In this document: positions 10,038 to 19,136 of the stretch, one piece after another | Layout of the letters: the number at the start of each line of letters is the position of its first letter | Position numbering within the stretch: position 1 is the stretch's first letter | From: Fuerstiella sp. | GTDB taxonomy: Bacteria > Planctomycetota > Planctomycetia > Planctomycetales > Planctomycetaceae | Assembly: GCA_022447225.1 (NCBI GenBank) | Contig: JAKVAZ010000009.1 | Location: forward strand, 312,474-376,473 | Length of the DNA: 64,000 bases | Direction: 5' to 3' | Made by a program: the position numbers and the translations under genes | The notes under the pieces: generated by a model | Databases searched by the model: none | Seen by the model: the letters and a program-made list of their open reading frames with translations, nothing else | Told to the model about the DNA's origin: nothing

Positions 10038-10659
10038 AATCCCTCCCAGGACTGAAACACCGCACACCGTCCCATCAGGACTTCAATATGGTCCGGTCCG
10101 ACGTCTGATAGACGATTCGCTGTCTGTTTCAGAACCATGGTCTAGTCTACGACTGACACGTACCCCGGTCAATAAAGTCAGTTACCATTGTAACTTACGA
10201 CACCTTACGGTACTCGTCCCTCATCATTGGTATCGTCTGATTCAGACAGCGCCCCCGGAGCTGAGAATCAGCCTCGATGAGCAACCCAATCTCCTATATT
10301 CCTCGGAAAATAGATCAAATTTGCACCGTATTTTCGGTATGATTTTTAGACTGAACCTAAAAGGACTTCTGCGAAACCTCCCGACTGCGTGGAATGTTCC
10401 GAATAATTGCTGTCGTCAATTTCCTCCAGAGTTTCTTCCGGTTGTGTTTGCCGTTTCTACTTGCGGCTTTTGATTCGGGACGGAAGACTCAATTCACAGT
10501 CACATAAATGTCCCACGCTGACTTCCGCAACAGCGTCGGTCATCAATTTCGCCACAAACCATAGTGGCAAATATATTTTCTCCTCCGGACTGAAACCGAA
10601 CAAAATCCAAAAATCACCGCGTCCGCCTCTGCTGATGCCGGTGAAAACCCCGCAGTTCA
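10038..10659. other. Divergent intergenic region, no gene seen
   Basis: About 620 bases between two divergent genes, so it must hold both promoters. Apart from the GGGAGGG ribosome-binding site of the hydrolase-like gene at its left end, I see no RNA gene, repeat or strong hairpin. It becomes A/T-richer around 10,300-10,340 and 10,550-10,600. Confidence 0.5.
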
Positions 10660-12372
10660 ATGTCAGACAACTTTCAATCATGCCCGGGATGTGATTCGCT
10701 GATTCTGGCAGATACGCCCTCCTGCCCTGAATGCGGATACGAATTTCCGACTCAGACTGACTCCGCAGAAACGAACCAGTCCGAACAGCTTAATACCGTT
10801 CACCAGGTTTGTCAGACTTGTGGAGACGAGGTTCCCAACGGTCTCGTGCGGTGCTGGTCATGCAATTCGTTCATGCGCGAAGATATCGCACAAAAGTATC
10901 AGGACCTGGTCAGCAACCCGCAAAAGATCACCTTCAGTGATGTTCCAGCCGGCGAACGTACGGAAACCATCCCTCCACGGCCCGCGCGGGGAGGGTACGC
11001 AAGAATCCTGGATGCGGATGAGTTCACACTTAAAGATGAAGCGTCTGAATCGGCCGATTTTATACTAAAACCTGAGTCTTCAGACTCAATCGCTGCCACA
11101 TCACCCAATCTGTCTGTGTCGGAAGCCTCAGTTTCGGTGGCAGAATCCGCTCCGGAAAAGGTGCCGCCTCAAGACACTCCGGAGACATCCGGAAATTCCG
11201 AAACAGCTGTACCGCAGACTGCAGACGTTAGTGAAAATGATTTGCTCAGAGTTGCTTTGATCCAGGAACAAGAAGCTGTTCTTCGAAGACGGGACAGACG
11301 CGCAACCATGAACCGAAATCGCATTTTAATCCCCTGCCCGTCATGTGGCGTATGGTTGCGTATCCGTGAAGAACAGTCGGGCAAAACCGTGCGGTGTCGA
11401 AGCTGCAAGTCGGCCGTTCCTGTACCGGCCCTGAAAAGAAAAGTAAAGAAAACAACCAAGACCCAGTCGGCTGCGATCGAATTCGACTGGCTTGAAGATA
11501 TTCATGTACATTTGATTTCACCCACTGACATCACGCTTAAGCACGGCAGCCTGCAGGATCAGTTTCAAACAGCGGACGCCGCCTTCGATACCAGAGGTCT
11601 TCATCTGATCACACTGGCGGAGCCACCCAAAAAGAAGTCTCTGTTTTCACGGCGTACCCAGAACGACTTATCTGAGAAACGCGAAGAGATCCGCAACCAT
11701 ATCGGCAACACAGGTAACTTCGCCGATATTCCTCACGGTAAAGTCCACACCGTACCTGCCACCGCAATGAGTTCGATTCGCCTGGTACAGCCCATTCGGC
11801 TGGCCCACGAATCAATGTTTGCCGGAGTCCCCGTGTTTGGGGATGGTCGCGTGGTGATCTATCTGCCGCTCGAACTGGATGAAGGACAGCAGGCATTCTG
11901 TTCCATGCCCCTAAGCCTTTGGCGACAGGTGGCCTTGCATTTCCAGAAGGCCGGAGTTGATTTGCCAACTGAAGCAAACGGTGTGCCCGAGTCAGAGGTT
12001 CACAAAACTCTGCTGTGTCACTATTCCCAGACGAAATTTGAGTCGGTTCAGAACGTCGAATATTACAAAACCGACAACAACTTTGAGCTGGAATTGTCCG
12101 GATACCAGTGTGCTGCCTGCGGAATTTCCGTGTCGGAGGATGCACGGGCCAAAAACAAACTTGGCGGTGCTTCCGGAAAAACGATCGCCAAAGCCAAATG
12201 CCCAAAATGCTCGGCGAAGTTCGGCAACGAACCAGTATTCAGAATCAGTAAAGCTCCGGAAAGAGCTTCGCTCGAAAACGATGATAATCATCCCGCGTCC
12301 ACCGTCGACACGAAGGCAGACAGTGAATCGCAAGTGACGGAATCCACGTCCGACAATACTCAAGCCGAGTAA
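10660..12372 (+). CDS. Cytoplasmic multi-zinc-ribbon protein, function unknown
   Basis: 570 residues without signal peptide or membrane segment. Four zinc-ribbon-like Cys clusters are visible: CPGC...CPEC (residues about 8-24), CQTC...CWSC (about 50-68), CPSC...CRSC (about 225-248, with a planctomycete zinc-finger look, VRCRSCKSAVPVPA) and CAAC...CPKC near residues 485-520. Between them are an acidic, Ser/Pro-rich linker (about 100-200), a basic segment RRRDRRATMNRNR, and a folded central domain (about 270-470) of mixed alpha/beta character that I do not recognise. Role unknown; nucleic-acid or protein binding is possible from the ribbons alone. It converges on the small lipoprotein gene, with a perfect inverted repeat between them. 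Confidence 0.72.
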   Translation: MSDNFQSCPGCDSLILADTPSCPECGYEFPTQTDSAETNQSEQLNTVHQVCQTCGDEVPNGLVRCWSCNSFMREDIAQKYQDLVSNPQKITFSDVPAGERTETIPPRPARGGYARILDADEFTLKDEASESADFILKPESSDSIAATSPNLSVSEASVSVAESAPEKVPPQDTPETSGNSETAVPQTADVSENDLLRVALIQEQEAVLRRRDRRATMNRNRILIPCPSCGVWLRIREEQSGKTVRCRSCKSAVPVPALKRKVKKTTKTQSAAIEFDWLEDIHVHLISPTDITLKHGSLQDQFQTADAAFDTRGLHLITLAEPPKKKSLFSRRTQNDLSEKREEIRNHIGNTGNFADIPHGKVHTVPATAMSSIRLVQPIRLAHESMFAGVPVFGDGRVVIYLPLELDEGQQAFCSMPLSLWRQVALHFQKAGVDLPTEANGVPESEVHKTLLCHYSQTKFESVQNVEYYKTDNNFELELSGYQCAACGISVSEDARAKNKLGGASGKTIAKAKCPKCSAKFGNEPVFRISKAPERASLENDDNHPASTVDTKADSESQVTESTSDNTQAE

Positions 12373-12430
12373 CCGGAGTCAGGTGAGGGTTCCACCAAGA
12401 CAATGACCGATCGGTATCCCAGGCACGATT

Positions 12431-12448
12431 AGAGACGGCATCGTCTCT
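12431..12448. terminator. Hairpin between convergent genes, possible bidirectional terminator
   Basis: A perfect 7-bp inverted repeat, AGAGACG and CGTCTCT with a 4-base loop, sits in the 135-base gap between two convergent genes. There is no run of T on either side, so it is not a classical Rho-independent terminator; a bidirectional termination or mRNA 3'-end stabilising role is inferred from its position. Confidence 0.4.
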
Positions 12449-12507
12449 CGGCTTCAGGTGGTCTGTGTTTCCGAGAATGATCAGCCTATTCTCTAGTAGA
12501 CCGCAGT

Positions 12508-12771
12508 TTAGAAATCGCTGTCCAGGGACGCACGCTCCGCATTGTATTTACGCTGAGCTGCAACTTTATTGGTTAGCGGAAACTCCGGACCGGACGGGAA
12601 GTACTGCACGTCATCTTCCAGGTAGTTAGGAGACGGCAACGTCTGTCCGCCAATCGTAGTTTGGCAGCCTGTCAGGCAAACGCTGGACGCAATTGCGATA
12701 ATGGCTGACAGTACAAAGACTGTTTGGCCTTGAGATTGCTTCACCGGACCCACCTTTGAGTTTGATTCCAT
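12508..12771 (-). CDS. Small planctomycete lipoprotein
   Basis: 87 residues from the ATG at 12771. The upstream frame is open for 25 more codons, but the shorter form places the signal sequence properly. A hydrophobic stretch TVFVLSAIIAIASSVCLTGC ends in lipobox LTGC, with the lipidated Cys at residue 36. The mature part (QTTIGGQTLPSPNYLEDD, VQYFPSGPEFPLTNKVAA) matches a small secreted protein that recurs in planctomycete genomes. Function unknown; it should be anchored to a membrane facing the periplasm. No strong ribosome-binding site precedes the chosen start, so the start is uncertain. Confidence 0.75.
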   Translation of the reverse strand: MESNSKVGPVKQSQGQTVFVLSAIIAIASSVCLTGCQTTIGGQTLPSPNYLEDDVQYFPSGPEFPLTNKVAAQRKYNAERASLDSDF

Positions 12772-12976
12772 ACAAAGTTCACACGGTTGCAACAGGTATG
12801 TGCCCCGTACGTGAAAGTGATGACAGGAGATATTCACCATTGTCATCGGCCTTCAACTGTTTGTCATTTGGCACAACCCGCATAATCGCTGCAGATTGTT
12901 TCAATTGGACGGCCGGCACCACCACCGACTGGCATATTCTGCCGGTGCGCCCGAGTGCGGCATCAGGAACTAAAAA

Positions 12977-13843
12977 ATGAAGATCTCCGCTGTTCAGACC
13001 GACATTTTTCTGGGCGCCCCGGACTCAAACCTACGGACACTGGAACGGCATCTGGTCGCCGAGGCGTCAAGGGGCTGCGAGCTGATTGTATTTCCGGAAT
13101 GCTTTGTGTCGGGTTACTGTTTCGGATCAAAAGAGGAGGCCATACTAAACGCTCAGCCTCTCAACGGTCCATTCACCGAATCCGTAGTTAATCTCTGCAG
13201 CCACAACAAATGCAGTGCGGTGTTTGGCATGGTTGAGCGTGATCAGGACGACATCTTCAATACTGCCGTACTGACGGGGCCACAGGGGATTATCGGTTTT
13301 TATCGGAAGGTCCATCTGCCCTGGCTGGGAGTAGACAGATTTACTACGCCTGGCAATGCCCCTTTCCGAGTGTTTGATATCAACGGAGTCCGTGTCGGAA
13401 TGTTGATTTGTTACGACGCCGGATTTCCGGAAGCCGTGCGCAGCCTGGCACTCGATGGTGCTGATATCGTCGTACTCCCGACGAACTGGCCACCTGGCGC
13501 CGAACAGCTTGCAGCACATGCGATCAACACACGTGCCATGGAAAATTCAATCTATTTTCTTGCCGCAAATCGCATTGGGACCGAACGCGGCTTTCAATTT
13601 ATCGGCTCCAGTCGAATTTGTGATACGACCGGAAAGACATTGGTCTCGGCCGACCATCGCGACGAATCTGTTCTGCGTGTCTCAATTGATCCCGATCTGG
13701 CGCGCAACAAACGCATTACCCGCGTTCCCGGAGAACATATCATTGACCGAATTGCGGATCGGAGACCGGAGATGTACGGACGTCTCTGTGAACAACATTC
13801 GTTCTCCCGACCTGGCCGCGATAACGATCCTGCTGTCAACTAA
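12977..13843 (+). CDS. Carbon-nitrogen hydrolase (nitrilase superfamily)
   Basis: 288 residues, the normal size of a single-domain nitrilase-superfamily amidohydrolase, which hydrolyses C-N bonds of amides or related compounds through a Cys nucleophile. The catalytic Glu-Lys-Cys triad is complete: Glu41 (IVFPECF), Lys111 (FYRKVHLP) and Cys145 (LICYDAGFPE). The remaining landmarks (GMVERDQDDIFNTAVL, TNWPPGAEQ, INTRAMENSIYFLAANRIG) fit amidase/carbamoylase-type members, so omega-amidase or N-carbamoyl hydrolase chemistry is possible but not assignable. Cytoplasmic. An AGGA element nine bases upstream supports the start. A second, distinct member (15643-16611) lies 1.8 kb downstream. Confidence 0.9.
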   Translation: MKISAVQTDIFLGAPDSNLRTLERHLVAEASRGCELIVFPECFVSGYCFGSKEEAILNAQPLNGPFTESVVNLCSHNKCSAVFGMVERDQDDIFNTAVLTGPQGIIGFYRKVHLPWLGVDRFTTPGNAPFRVFDINGVRVGMLICYDAGFPEAVRSLALDGADIVVLPTNWPPGAEQLAAHAINTRAMENSIYFLAANRIGTERGFQFIGSSRICDTTGKTLVSADHRDESVLRVSIDPDLARNKRITRVPGEHIIDRIADRRPEMYGRLCEQHSFSRPGRDNDPAVN

Positions 13844-14464
13844 TACAATTCAGACACCGATCTGTAACCTAAAGAGAATCTGCATCGTCACCGGTAAAAC
13901 ATCCGATGATAGTCAATTTCGGCCGCAACCTAAAATTCACACCGGGCAGTTCACAGTACCTGTTCTGAAGAAGGATGACTGTAAACACCGGCGTCAAATC
14001 CCGGGTGTCGTTTTCGAGTCTTCGGCTTCAGGCACTCATGGAGTCCACTGTTGTCAGTATCAGCCTAAAGCATTTCAATCAGCTGACACTTAAGAAAACG
14101 ATCGATGGGCGATTTCCGGCAACAGTCGGAACTGGCGGCACTGTTGGTCGACTCTACAAATTGCCCTATCAATATACGCTGACAATACCAACGACCGGCC
14201 TGATCACCTGCGACGGCGACCGAAAGAAATGCAGCAGTTTCTCTGACGTGCTGACAACAATGACGGCCCCCTTTTCGAAGTATGTCCCCACCGCGAAAAC
14301 ATTTTGACCTGCGTCGTGCATTCGACTTCCGCTGGGGGAGATGGGTCGTGCCAATGGTGCTCAAGGAACTCATGCGACATGAAAGCGTGACGACAACAGA
14401 GAAGTTCCACGTCGGCATCAATATCCAGCAAACGCTCTGATTCCTTCGCGAGGTGACACCAACC
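13844..14464. other. Gene-free stretch with possible degraded coding remnants
   Basis: About 620 bases between the first nitrilase gene and the tRNA-Lys terminator. On the minus strand two unrelated short frames look weakly coding: around 14,300-14,440 (residues such as DADVELLCCRHAFMSHEFLE) and, in another frame, around 14,170-14,300 (FAVGTYFEKGAVIVVSTSE). No start, family match or continuous frame joins them, so this may be a decayed gene or chance. Confidence 0.35.
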
Positions 14465-14500
14465 AAAAAAGGGTCTCAGCAGAAGGCTGAAACCCTTTAA
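14465..14500 (-). terminator. Rho-independent terminator downstream of tRNA-Lys
   Basis: Read on the minus strand, a 13-bp stem (AAAGGGTTTCAGC with GCTGAGACCCTTT, one G-T pair) encloses the 5-base loop CTTCT and runs straight into a six-T tract. It begins eight bases after the tRNA 3' end, so it terminates the tRNA transcript. Confidence 0.9.
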
Positions 14501-14507
14501 AAGACAG

Positions 14508-14580
<73 letters not shown>

Positions 14581-14740
14581 CGAACGCTGTAAATTTACTG
14601 CCCAAGTGGCGTATTGGGCCTTTCACAATTCCGAACGTTGCCCCCCGAGTTCCCCCCGGAGGGGGCGGCAGTTTAGCAGGAAAGTACTCGCCCACAACCT
14701 CGGACGCGCACTCGCACACGGACGCATTCAGCATTCCAGA

Positions 14741-14766
14741 AATTCCGGGAATTCCGGGAATTCCGG
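14741..14766. repeat. Short tandem repeat, 9-bp unit
   Basis: Nearly three copies of AATTCCGGG in a row, the third ending GGC. It lies at the downstream end of the decayed sialidase-like gene and may have arisen by slippage after that gene stopped being under selection. Confidence 0.8.
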
Positions 14767-14769
14767 CAC

Positions 14770-15295
14770 AGCGTTAATCAGTGATTCACTCTCTGTCGAG
14801 ACCATCGCGACTGAGGTAGAGCTCCCGCAACGGGGATCACGTTCTTCACCCCGTTTACTGACACTCCACGCCCAACCTTCATGACAGGTGACACCCTACG
14901 GCCGATGGTCATCCGCAAGCACCTTTTCCGGCTCAGTCTGTTCTCTTCCAGAGATCGTAAATACCACACTCGAAGAACGCGTCCGTTAGGTCCCGTCACT
15001 TCCACAAACTGCAGCACCCGGAATTATCAGCAACCAACCGTCCGGCATGACCAACAATTCAGGACATCGCAGATCCAGACCGTCTGTCCCGTCCAACGCC
15101 ACTGACTGCCAGGTCTCAGCGTCTTACAAGAAAGTCCCCGAATTTTTCACCTGCCGTGCCATGCGCCACAGCTTCCCGAAAGACACACCACCATCCATTC
15201 TGAATACGACACAGGTCGGTAAATACTTTGTGTGCTGCAACCGCCCGTATTTCTTTTACGGAAGCCAGTTCGGGTTCGCGGGCACTGACATCAAC
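14770..15295 (-). pseudogene. Decayed sialidase-like (BNR-type beta-propeller) gene
   Basis: No single frame is long, but joined minus-strand frames read as an exo-alpha-sialidase-like propeller protein of the kind common in planctomycetes. In order: HKVFTDLCRIQNGWWCVFRE, corresponding to the family's opening AFTDL...WYC.FRE block (about 15,232-15,170); then, after a frameshift near 15,118, DAETWQSVALDGTDGLDLRC and PELLVMPDGWLLIIPG (about 15,122-15,015); then in the same frame VVFTISGREQTEPEKVLADD and GVTCHEGWAWSVSKRGEE, interrupted by TAA at 14,986-14,988 and TAG at 14,896-14,898; then, after another shift, YLSRDGLD near 14,810. The order and spacing of blocks match the family; the frameshifts and stops show that it is inactive. 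Either end could extend further than given. Confidence 0.7.
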
Positions 15296-15642
15296 CGGTG
15301 GAAGGAGACATACGTCTACAATCGCCAAGCCCTGAACAAAGTGTTCATTATATCTCAGGTTCTTTACAGATGCCCTGAGGATGTTAATGATACGGTTTGA
15401 TCTCAATTGCTGCGGGTGGTTGCCGCAATGACTGGTTCGGCAACAAAGTTTGAGCCGGACTCAACACATCCTGCCGAACCTTGGCTCTATCATACGTGTT
15501 AGTTCCCGGCCGGATATTGAACCGCCCATAAAGGGCACAGTGCAGTCACATCACTGAACCATTTATGTGAACAGCCAGGTTAAGTCCATCCAATCACCCG
15601 CCGGACACGACAGGCCACATTTAACAGGAGTATTCAATTCAC
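15296..15642. other. Upstream region of the second nitrilase gene
   Basis: About 350 bases. The left part may hold the lost 5' end of the pseudogene (the same frame is open to 15,406). The right part should contain the promoter of the gene at 15643. An AGGAG sits about 12 bases before that ATG, a longer spacing than usual. Confidence 0.45.
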
Positions 15643-16611
15643 ATGAATGATTTTCGGGCTGCGGCCGTTCAGTTCAATCACGTGCCGGGAGATAAAGCTG
15701 AAAATCTAAACACGATCGTGAAATTTGTTCACAAGGCCGCTTTGCAGGAAGTCCGGCTGATTGTATTTCCTGAAATGTGCATTACCGGCTACTGGCATGT
15801 GCGAAAGCTGTCACGTGAACAAATCAATGATCTTGCGGAACCCGTCCCCGACGGCGATTCTACCCGAAAGCTGCTCAGCTGGTCGGCGGATAATAACATG
15901 ACAATCGGAGCCGGGCTGATAGAACGCGGTGACGACGGACAACTGTATAACTCCTATGTGGTGGCTATGCCGAACGGTCAACATGCCTGCCACCGAAAGT
16001 TGCACTGCTTTATCAGTGAACATATGGCCAGCGGGAATCAGTACACCGTGTTTGATACACCACAGGGATGCCGAATGGGGGTACTGATCTGCTACGACAA
16101 CAACATTGGTGAAAATGTACGGATAACGGCCCTTCATGGAGCTGAACTTCTGCTTGCACCACACCAGACAGGTGGCTGCAACTCTGCAAGTCCCGGTTGC
16201 ATGGGAACCATCGACCCCGGACTCTGGGAACAACGCCATGAATACCCGTCAAGGATTGAAGCAGAATTTCGCTCCCACAAGGGGCGTGGATGGTTGATGC
16301 GCTGGCTTCCTGCCCGAGCCCACGACAACGGCTTGTTCCTGGTTTATGCCAATGGTGTCGGGGTGGACGACAATGAGGTCCGGACCGGCAACGCAATGAT
16401 TCTTGACCCTTACGGTGAGATCCTGACCGAAACCTGCCGGGCCGCCGATGACATGGTCGTTGCCGACATTGAAACCAAACGCCTTGAGATGTCCACCGGA
16501 CGCCGCTGGATAAGAACCCGTCGACCACAACTCTACGAAAAACTGACCGAGTTGACAGGAAAAGAAACAGACACACGTGCTGTCCGTTTCGAAAATCAAG
16601 GTATCACATAA
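15643..16611 (+). CDS. Carbon-nitrogen hydrolase (nitrilase superfamily), second member
   Basis: 322 residues. The catalytic triad is present: Glu44 (IVFPEMCITGY), Lys119 (CHRKLHCF) and Cys150 (VLICYDNNIGEN). Compared with its neighbour at 12977 it has an insertion after the Cys strand (HQTGGCNSASPGCMGTIDPG and on to about residue 215), giving a different substrate pocket, and a longer C-terminal part. It most resembles amidohydrolases such as N-carbamoylputrescine or aliphatic amidase relatives, but the reaction is not assignable from sequence alone. Cytoplasmic. The DUF1805 gene follows 81 bases downstream on the same strand and may be co-transcribed. Confidence 0.88.
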   Translation: MNDFRAAAVQFNHVPGDKAENLNTIVKFVHKAALQEVRLIVFPEMCITGYWHVRKLSREQINDLAEPVPDGDSTRKLLSWSADNNMTIGAGLIERGDDGQLYNSYVVAMPNGQHACHRKLHCFISEHMASGNQYTVFDTPQGCRMGVLICYDNNIGENVRITALHGAELLLAPHQTGGCNSASPGCMGTIDPGLWEQRHEYPSRIEAEFRSHKGRGWLMRWLPARAHDNGLFLVYANGVGVDDNEVRTGNAMILDPYGEILTETCRAADDMVVADIETKRLEMSTGRRWIRTRRPQLYEKLTELTGKETDTRAVRFENQGIT

Positions 16612-16692
16612 AACTCCTCTTGCCCGGACTGAGAGTTCCGCAGTCCGCGCGGACCCGCTCAGTATTCGATTGGAGACTCCAGGAAGAAGAAC

Positions 16693-16983
16693 ATGAACAT
16701 CGATCAGCTTGAAAAGCACCGAATTGAACTGGAAAAACCGCTTCTCATCATCAAAGCATCACAGGGTCTGCTTGCATGCGGCTACCTGAACCTGGAAACA
16801 TTCAACAAGACCGGAGAAGCCTGTGCCCTGGTCACAGGGGTCAGCAACTTTGATGAAATGCTTACTAAAGGTGTGTCCGGTGTTTCCTCGGCCGCTGCTG
16901 ACTTAGGTGTTGTAGTCGGAATGTCCGGAAAGGATGCCCTGACCCGAATGCACAAAGGCACGACAGAACAACCAGGCATTTAA
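16693..16983 (+). CDS. DUF1805 (YunC-like) protein
   Basis: 96 residues, the full size of this small family. The diagnostic blocks are LLIIKASQGLLACGYLNLET near the N-terminus and VSSAAADLGVVVGMSGKDAL near the C-terminus, matching Bacillus YunC and archaeal relatives. Biochemical role unknown. A purine-rich AGGAAGAAGAAC directly upstream supports the start. It follows the nitrilase-family gene closely and could share its transcript. Confidence 0.85.
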   Translation: MNIDQLEKHRIELEKPLLIIKASQGLLACGYLNLETFNKTGEACALVTGVSNFDEMLTKGVSGVSSAAADLGVVVGMSGKDALTRMHKGTTEQPGI

Positions 16984-17243
16984 ATTCCGGTGAACACAGA
17001 GGCATCAGCGGATGAGCCTAAACAACCGGTCGTCAACGCCGAATGGAATCATCCCCGGACTCCTCTCCAAAATAAACGTCCATCGTTCAGGACACCGAAC
17101 GTCGGACTGAGCAGCGGAACAAACACAGCACCTTGAGTGTGCGGGAAATGCCTGATTGATCAGCCAAAATTGCTTGCCGACAGCCTGACCTGCTGATCAG
17201 CTTCCCGTGAACGACCGGGCTGGATTCACAAAGACGGATTTGA

Positions 17244-18023
17244 TCACCCGTCTTGATGCCCCCGGACAACATCTCCACAAACCGCGCAATCTCTGCGACG
17301 TTGAATCGTGCGACGAGAAAACGTCATGGTTCGAAGATTGAATGTGAGCATGGTGCCGTCCAGCGGAACACCAAAACCACCGAGAACCTTGATTGCTTCC
17401 ATGGCTGCCATACACCCAACTGTCCCGGAAACCGCGCCAAACACGGGAAACTCACGTCGCCACGCCAAAGGTTTCTCAGGGTGCAGACATGAAAGACAGG
17501 GGCTCTGTCCTGGAAACACCGTCGTAAGACTCGCTTCAAGGTCGTACATCGCACACTCGATAATTGGCTTTTTCTGACAAACGGCCTCCTGATTCATCGC
17601 AAAACGTTCATCGAACATGGGCGCACAATCCACAACCAGATCCACCTGTTTGATCAGTCTGTGTGCGTTCTGGGAACTTATATTTTCGTTAACAGAGATA
17701 ATATTCAGACGTGGGTTCAACTCCAGCAGTCGCTGTTTCGCCGAATCGACGCGGGCTGTCCCCAGCGAGGAGTGAGTCATCAGGAGCTGTCGATTGAGAT
17801 CGCTCGGCTTGACGTTTCCGGCATGAGCGAGAATCAAAGTACCAATTCCCGCCGCCGCCAGTTCATAAGCAACCACACTGCCCAGCCCCCCCACGCGGGA
17901 TACAAGCACAGAAGAAGCCTTCAGTCTTTCCTGACCGGTTTCTCTAAAATCATCGACCCACATCTGCCATTCATAGGTGGCACGCTCTTCTGCATTCAGG
18001 GGAGTACGGACAGGCTGAGACAT
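17244..18023 (-). CDS. ThiF/MoeB/E1-like sulfur-carrier activating enzyme
   Basis: 259 residues, the size of bacterial MoeB/ThiF. These enzymes adenylate the C-terminal Gly of MoaD or ThiS using ATP. The nucleotide-binding turn is VSRVGGLGSVVAYELAAAGIG; the usual first Gly of GxGGLGS is replaced by Arg-Val. Next come NRQLLMTHSSLGTARVDSAK (the conserved Asn-Arg-Gln and Lys) and DLVVDCAPMFDERFAMNQ. Two CxxC pairs for structural zinc are present: CLSC near residue 178 and CAVC near 248. The gene lies 175 bases downstream of a MoaD/ThiS-like carrier in the oxyanion transport operon, so the two probably work together in molybdopterin or thiamine sulfur transfer; molybdopterin is favoured by context. 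Confidence 0.88.
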   Translation of the reverse strand: MSQPVRTPLNAEERATYEWQMWVDDFRETGQERLKASSVLVSRVGGLGSVVAYELAAAGIGTLILAHAGNVKPSDLNRQLLMTHSSLGTARVDSAKQRLLELNPRLNIISVNENISSQNAHRLIKQVDLVVDCAPMFDERFAMNQEAVCQKKPIIECAMYDLEASLTTVFPGQSPCLSCLHPEKPLAWRREFPVFGAVSGTVGCMAAMEAIKVLGGFGVPLDGTMLTFNLRTMTFSRRTIQRRRDCAVCGDVVRGHQDG

Positions 18024-18198
18024 AGGTTGACTGACTAATCACCGGAATAAACAGACAGCGAGTGAACCGAAATGAATGTCTGACGCAGTGGTTTTAAGAA
18101 TTGTCATTGTGAAATCCGGAAGATTTCAACGAAGGATTCCCCTCTGAGTGTGGCCCCCCCGCCAGGTATGACCAACAAACGAATACGGGGACAGCGAA

Positions 18199-18480
18199 TT
18201 ACCCTCCCGAAATCGGGGTCATTAATGTGAGAATGTCACTCTGGTTCAGCAGACTGTCAGCATGACGGATAATCTGCACATCATTCAGAAACACAAGAAG
18301 CGAAGGCTGAACTTCTCCGGCGGCTGTCAGGAGAACTGTTCTGAGCTGTTCACCATGAGCGTCCGCGACCTGGCGGATGCAGTCGGCCACGCAGCATGTG
18401 TCACTGACCTCAACGGTCTCAGTACTCGTTCCCGCGGCTCGTCCGGCCTGCGCCTCGTATTGTACTGTAATCTGTATCAT
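18199..18480 (-). CDS. MoaD/ThiS-family ubiquitin-like sulfur carrier
   Basis: 93 residues with a beta-grasp pattern and the functional C-terminal Gly-Gly (LMTPISGG) that is adenylated and converted to a thiocarboxylate. The segment LLVFLNDVQIIRHADSLLNQ and DILTLMTPISGG match the last strands of MoaD, whose role is to hand sulfur to MoaE during molybdopterin synthesis. The start codon overlaps the ATPase stop (ATGA), so translation is coupled to the transporter genes. Its partner enzyme is the ThiF/MoeB-like protein downstream. No moaE is visible in the window. Confidence 0.88.
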   Translation of the reverse strand: MIQITVQYEAQAGRAAGTSTETVEVSDTCCVADCIRQVADAHGEQLRTVLLTAAGEVQPSLLVFLNDVQIIRHADSLLNQSDILTLMTPISGG

Positions 18481-19136
18481 CGGGTTTTCAGAACGGTTTC
18501 AAGCGGCACAATTTTTCCATCGACGAGCTGAAACACACAGTCTGCAAGCTGCCCCGCTTCATCAGGATTGTGAGTGACATGAAGCGTTGTCACCTGCTCC
18601 TTCCTTGAGATATCTTCCAGCAGACAGCACATTTGTTTTCGTGTTTCTGAATCAAGTGCACTGAGTGGCTCGTCAAGACATAAAACTCGCGGCCGAAACG
18701 ACAGCGCCCGGCCCAGTGCAACACGCTGCTGCTCGCCACCGCTCAGGCCGCGAGGCGTCCGTTCCAGCAGATGTGAAATCTCAAGTGACTCGGCAAGATC
18801 ACGAACACGTTCATCGATCGCAGTATTCGACACCCGTCGAATCAAAAGAGCAAATGCCAGATGGTCACGGACTGTCATTTTCGGGAAGAGTGCTTTGTCC
18901 TGCGGAACGTAACCAACACCGCGCATAGCCGGGTTCAGGTGTGTGACATCCTCACCGGCAAGACGGATCGTACCTGTCCTGATAGTGCGGAGCCCAAGAA
19001 TACACTCGAGAATCGTCGTTTTACCGGACCCGGTCCTCCCCATCAGCACTCCATAGTTCCCCGCGGGAACGGTCATTGAGACTCTGGAGAGGTGGAACTC
19101 ACCGGATTGAATTGACATGTTTTCAATTGCAATCAT
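18477..19136 (-). CDS. ABC transporter ATPase, molybdate/tungstate type
   Basis: 219 residues from the ATG at 19136; a GTG 12 codons upstream is open but would add a tail not seen in the family. All motor motifs are present: Walker A GRTGSGKTT, Q-loop YVPQDKALFP, signature LSGGEQQRVALGRAL, Walker B VLCLDEPLSALD and the switch His in LHVTHNPDEA. The length and LFPKMTV region resemble the ModC/WtpC/CysA importer group, without the C-terminal regulatory mop domain of E. coli ModC. It lies 117 bases after the permease and overlaps the MoaD-like gene by four bases. Peripheral on the inner face of the cytoplasmic membrane. Confidence 0.88.
   Translation of the reverse strand: MIAIENMSIQSGEFHLSRVSMTVPAGNYGVLMGRTGSGKTTILECILGLRTIRTGTIRLAGEDVTHLNPAMRGVGYVPQDKALFPKMTVRDHLAFALLIRRVSNTAIDERVRDLAESLEISHLLERTPRGLSGGEQQRVALGRALSFRPRVLCLDEPLSALDSETRKQMCCLLEDISRKEQVTTLHVTHNPDEAGQLADCVFQLVDGKIVPLETVLKTR

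Noticed and set aside
14641..14680. GC-rich hairpin upstream of tRNA-Lys
   Set aside because: Runs of C and G pair in several ways, no T tract follows, and position near the tRNA promoter gives no clear role. Not called as a terminator.
17231..17253. AAGACGG/CCGTCTT hairpin over the stop of the ThiF-like gene
   Set aside because: Stem of seven pairs with a long loop and no T run on the minus strand; too weak for a terminator call.
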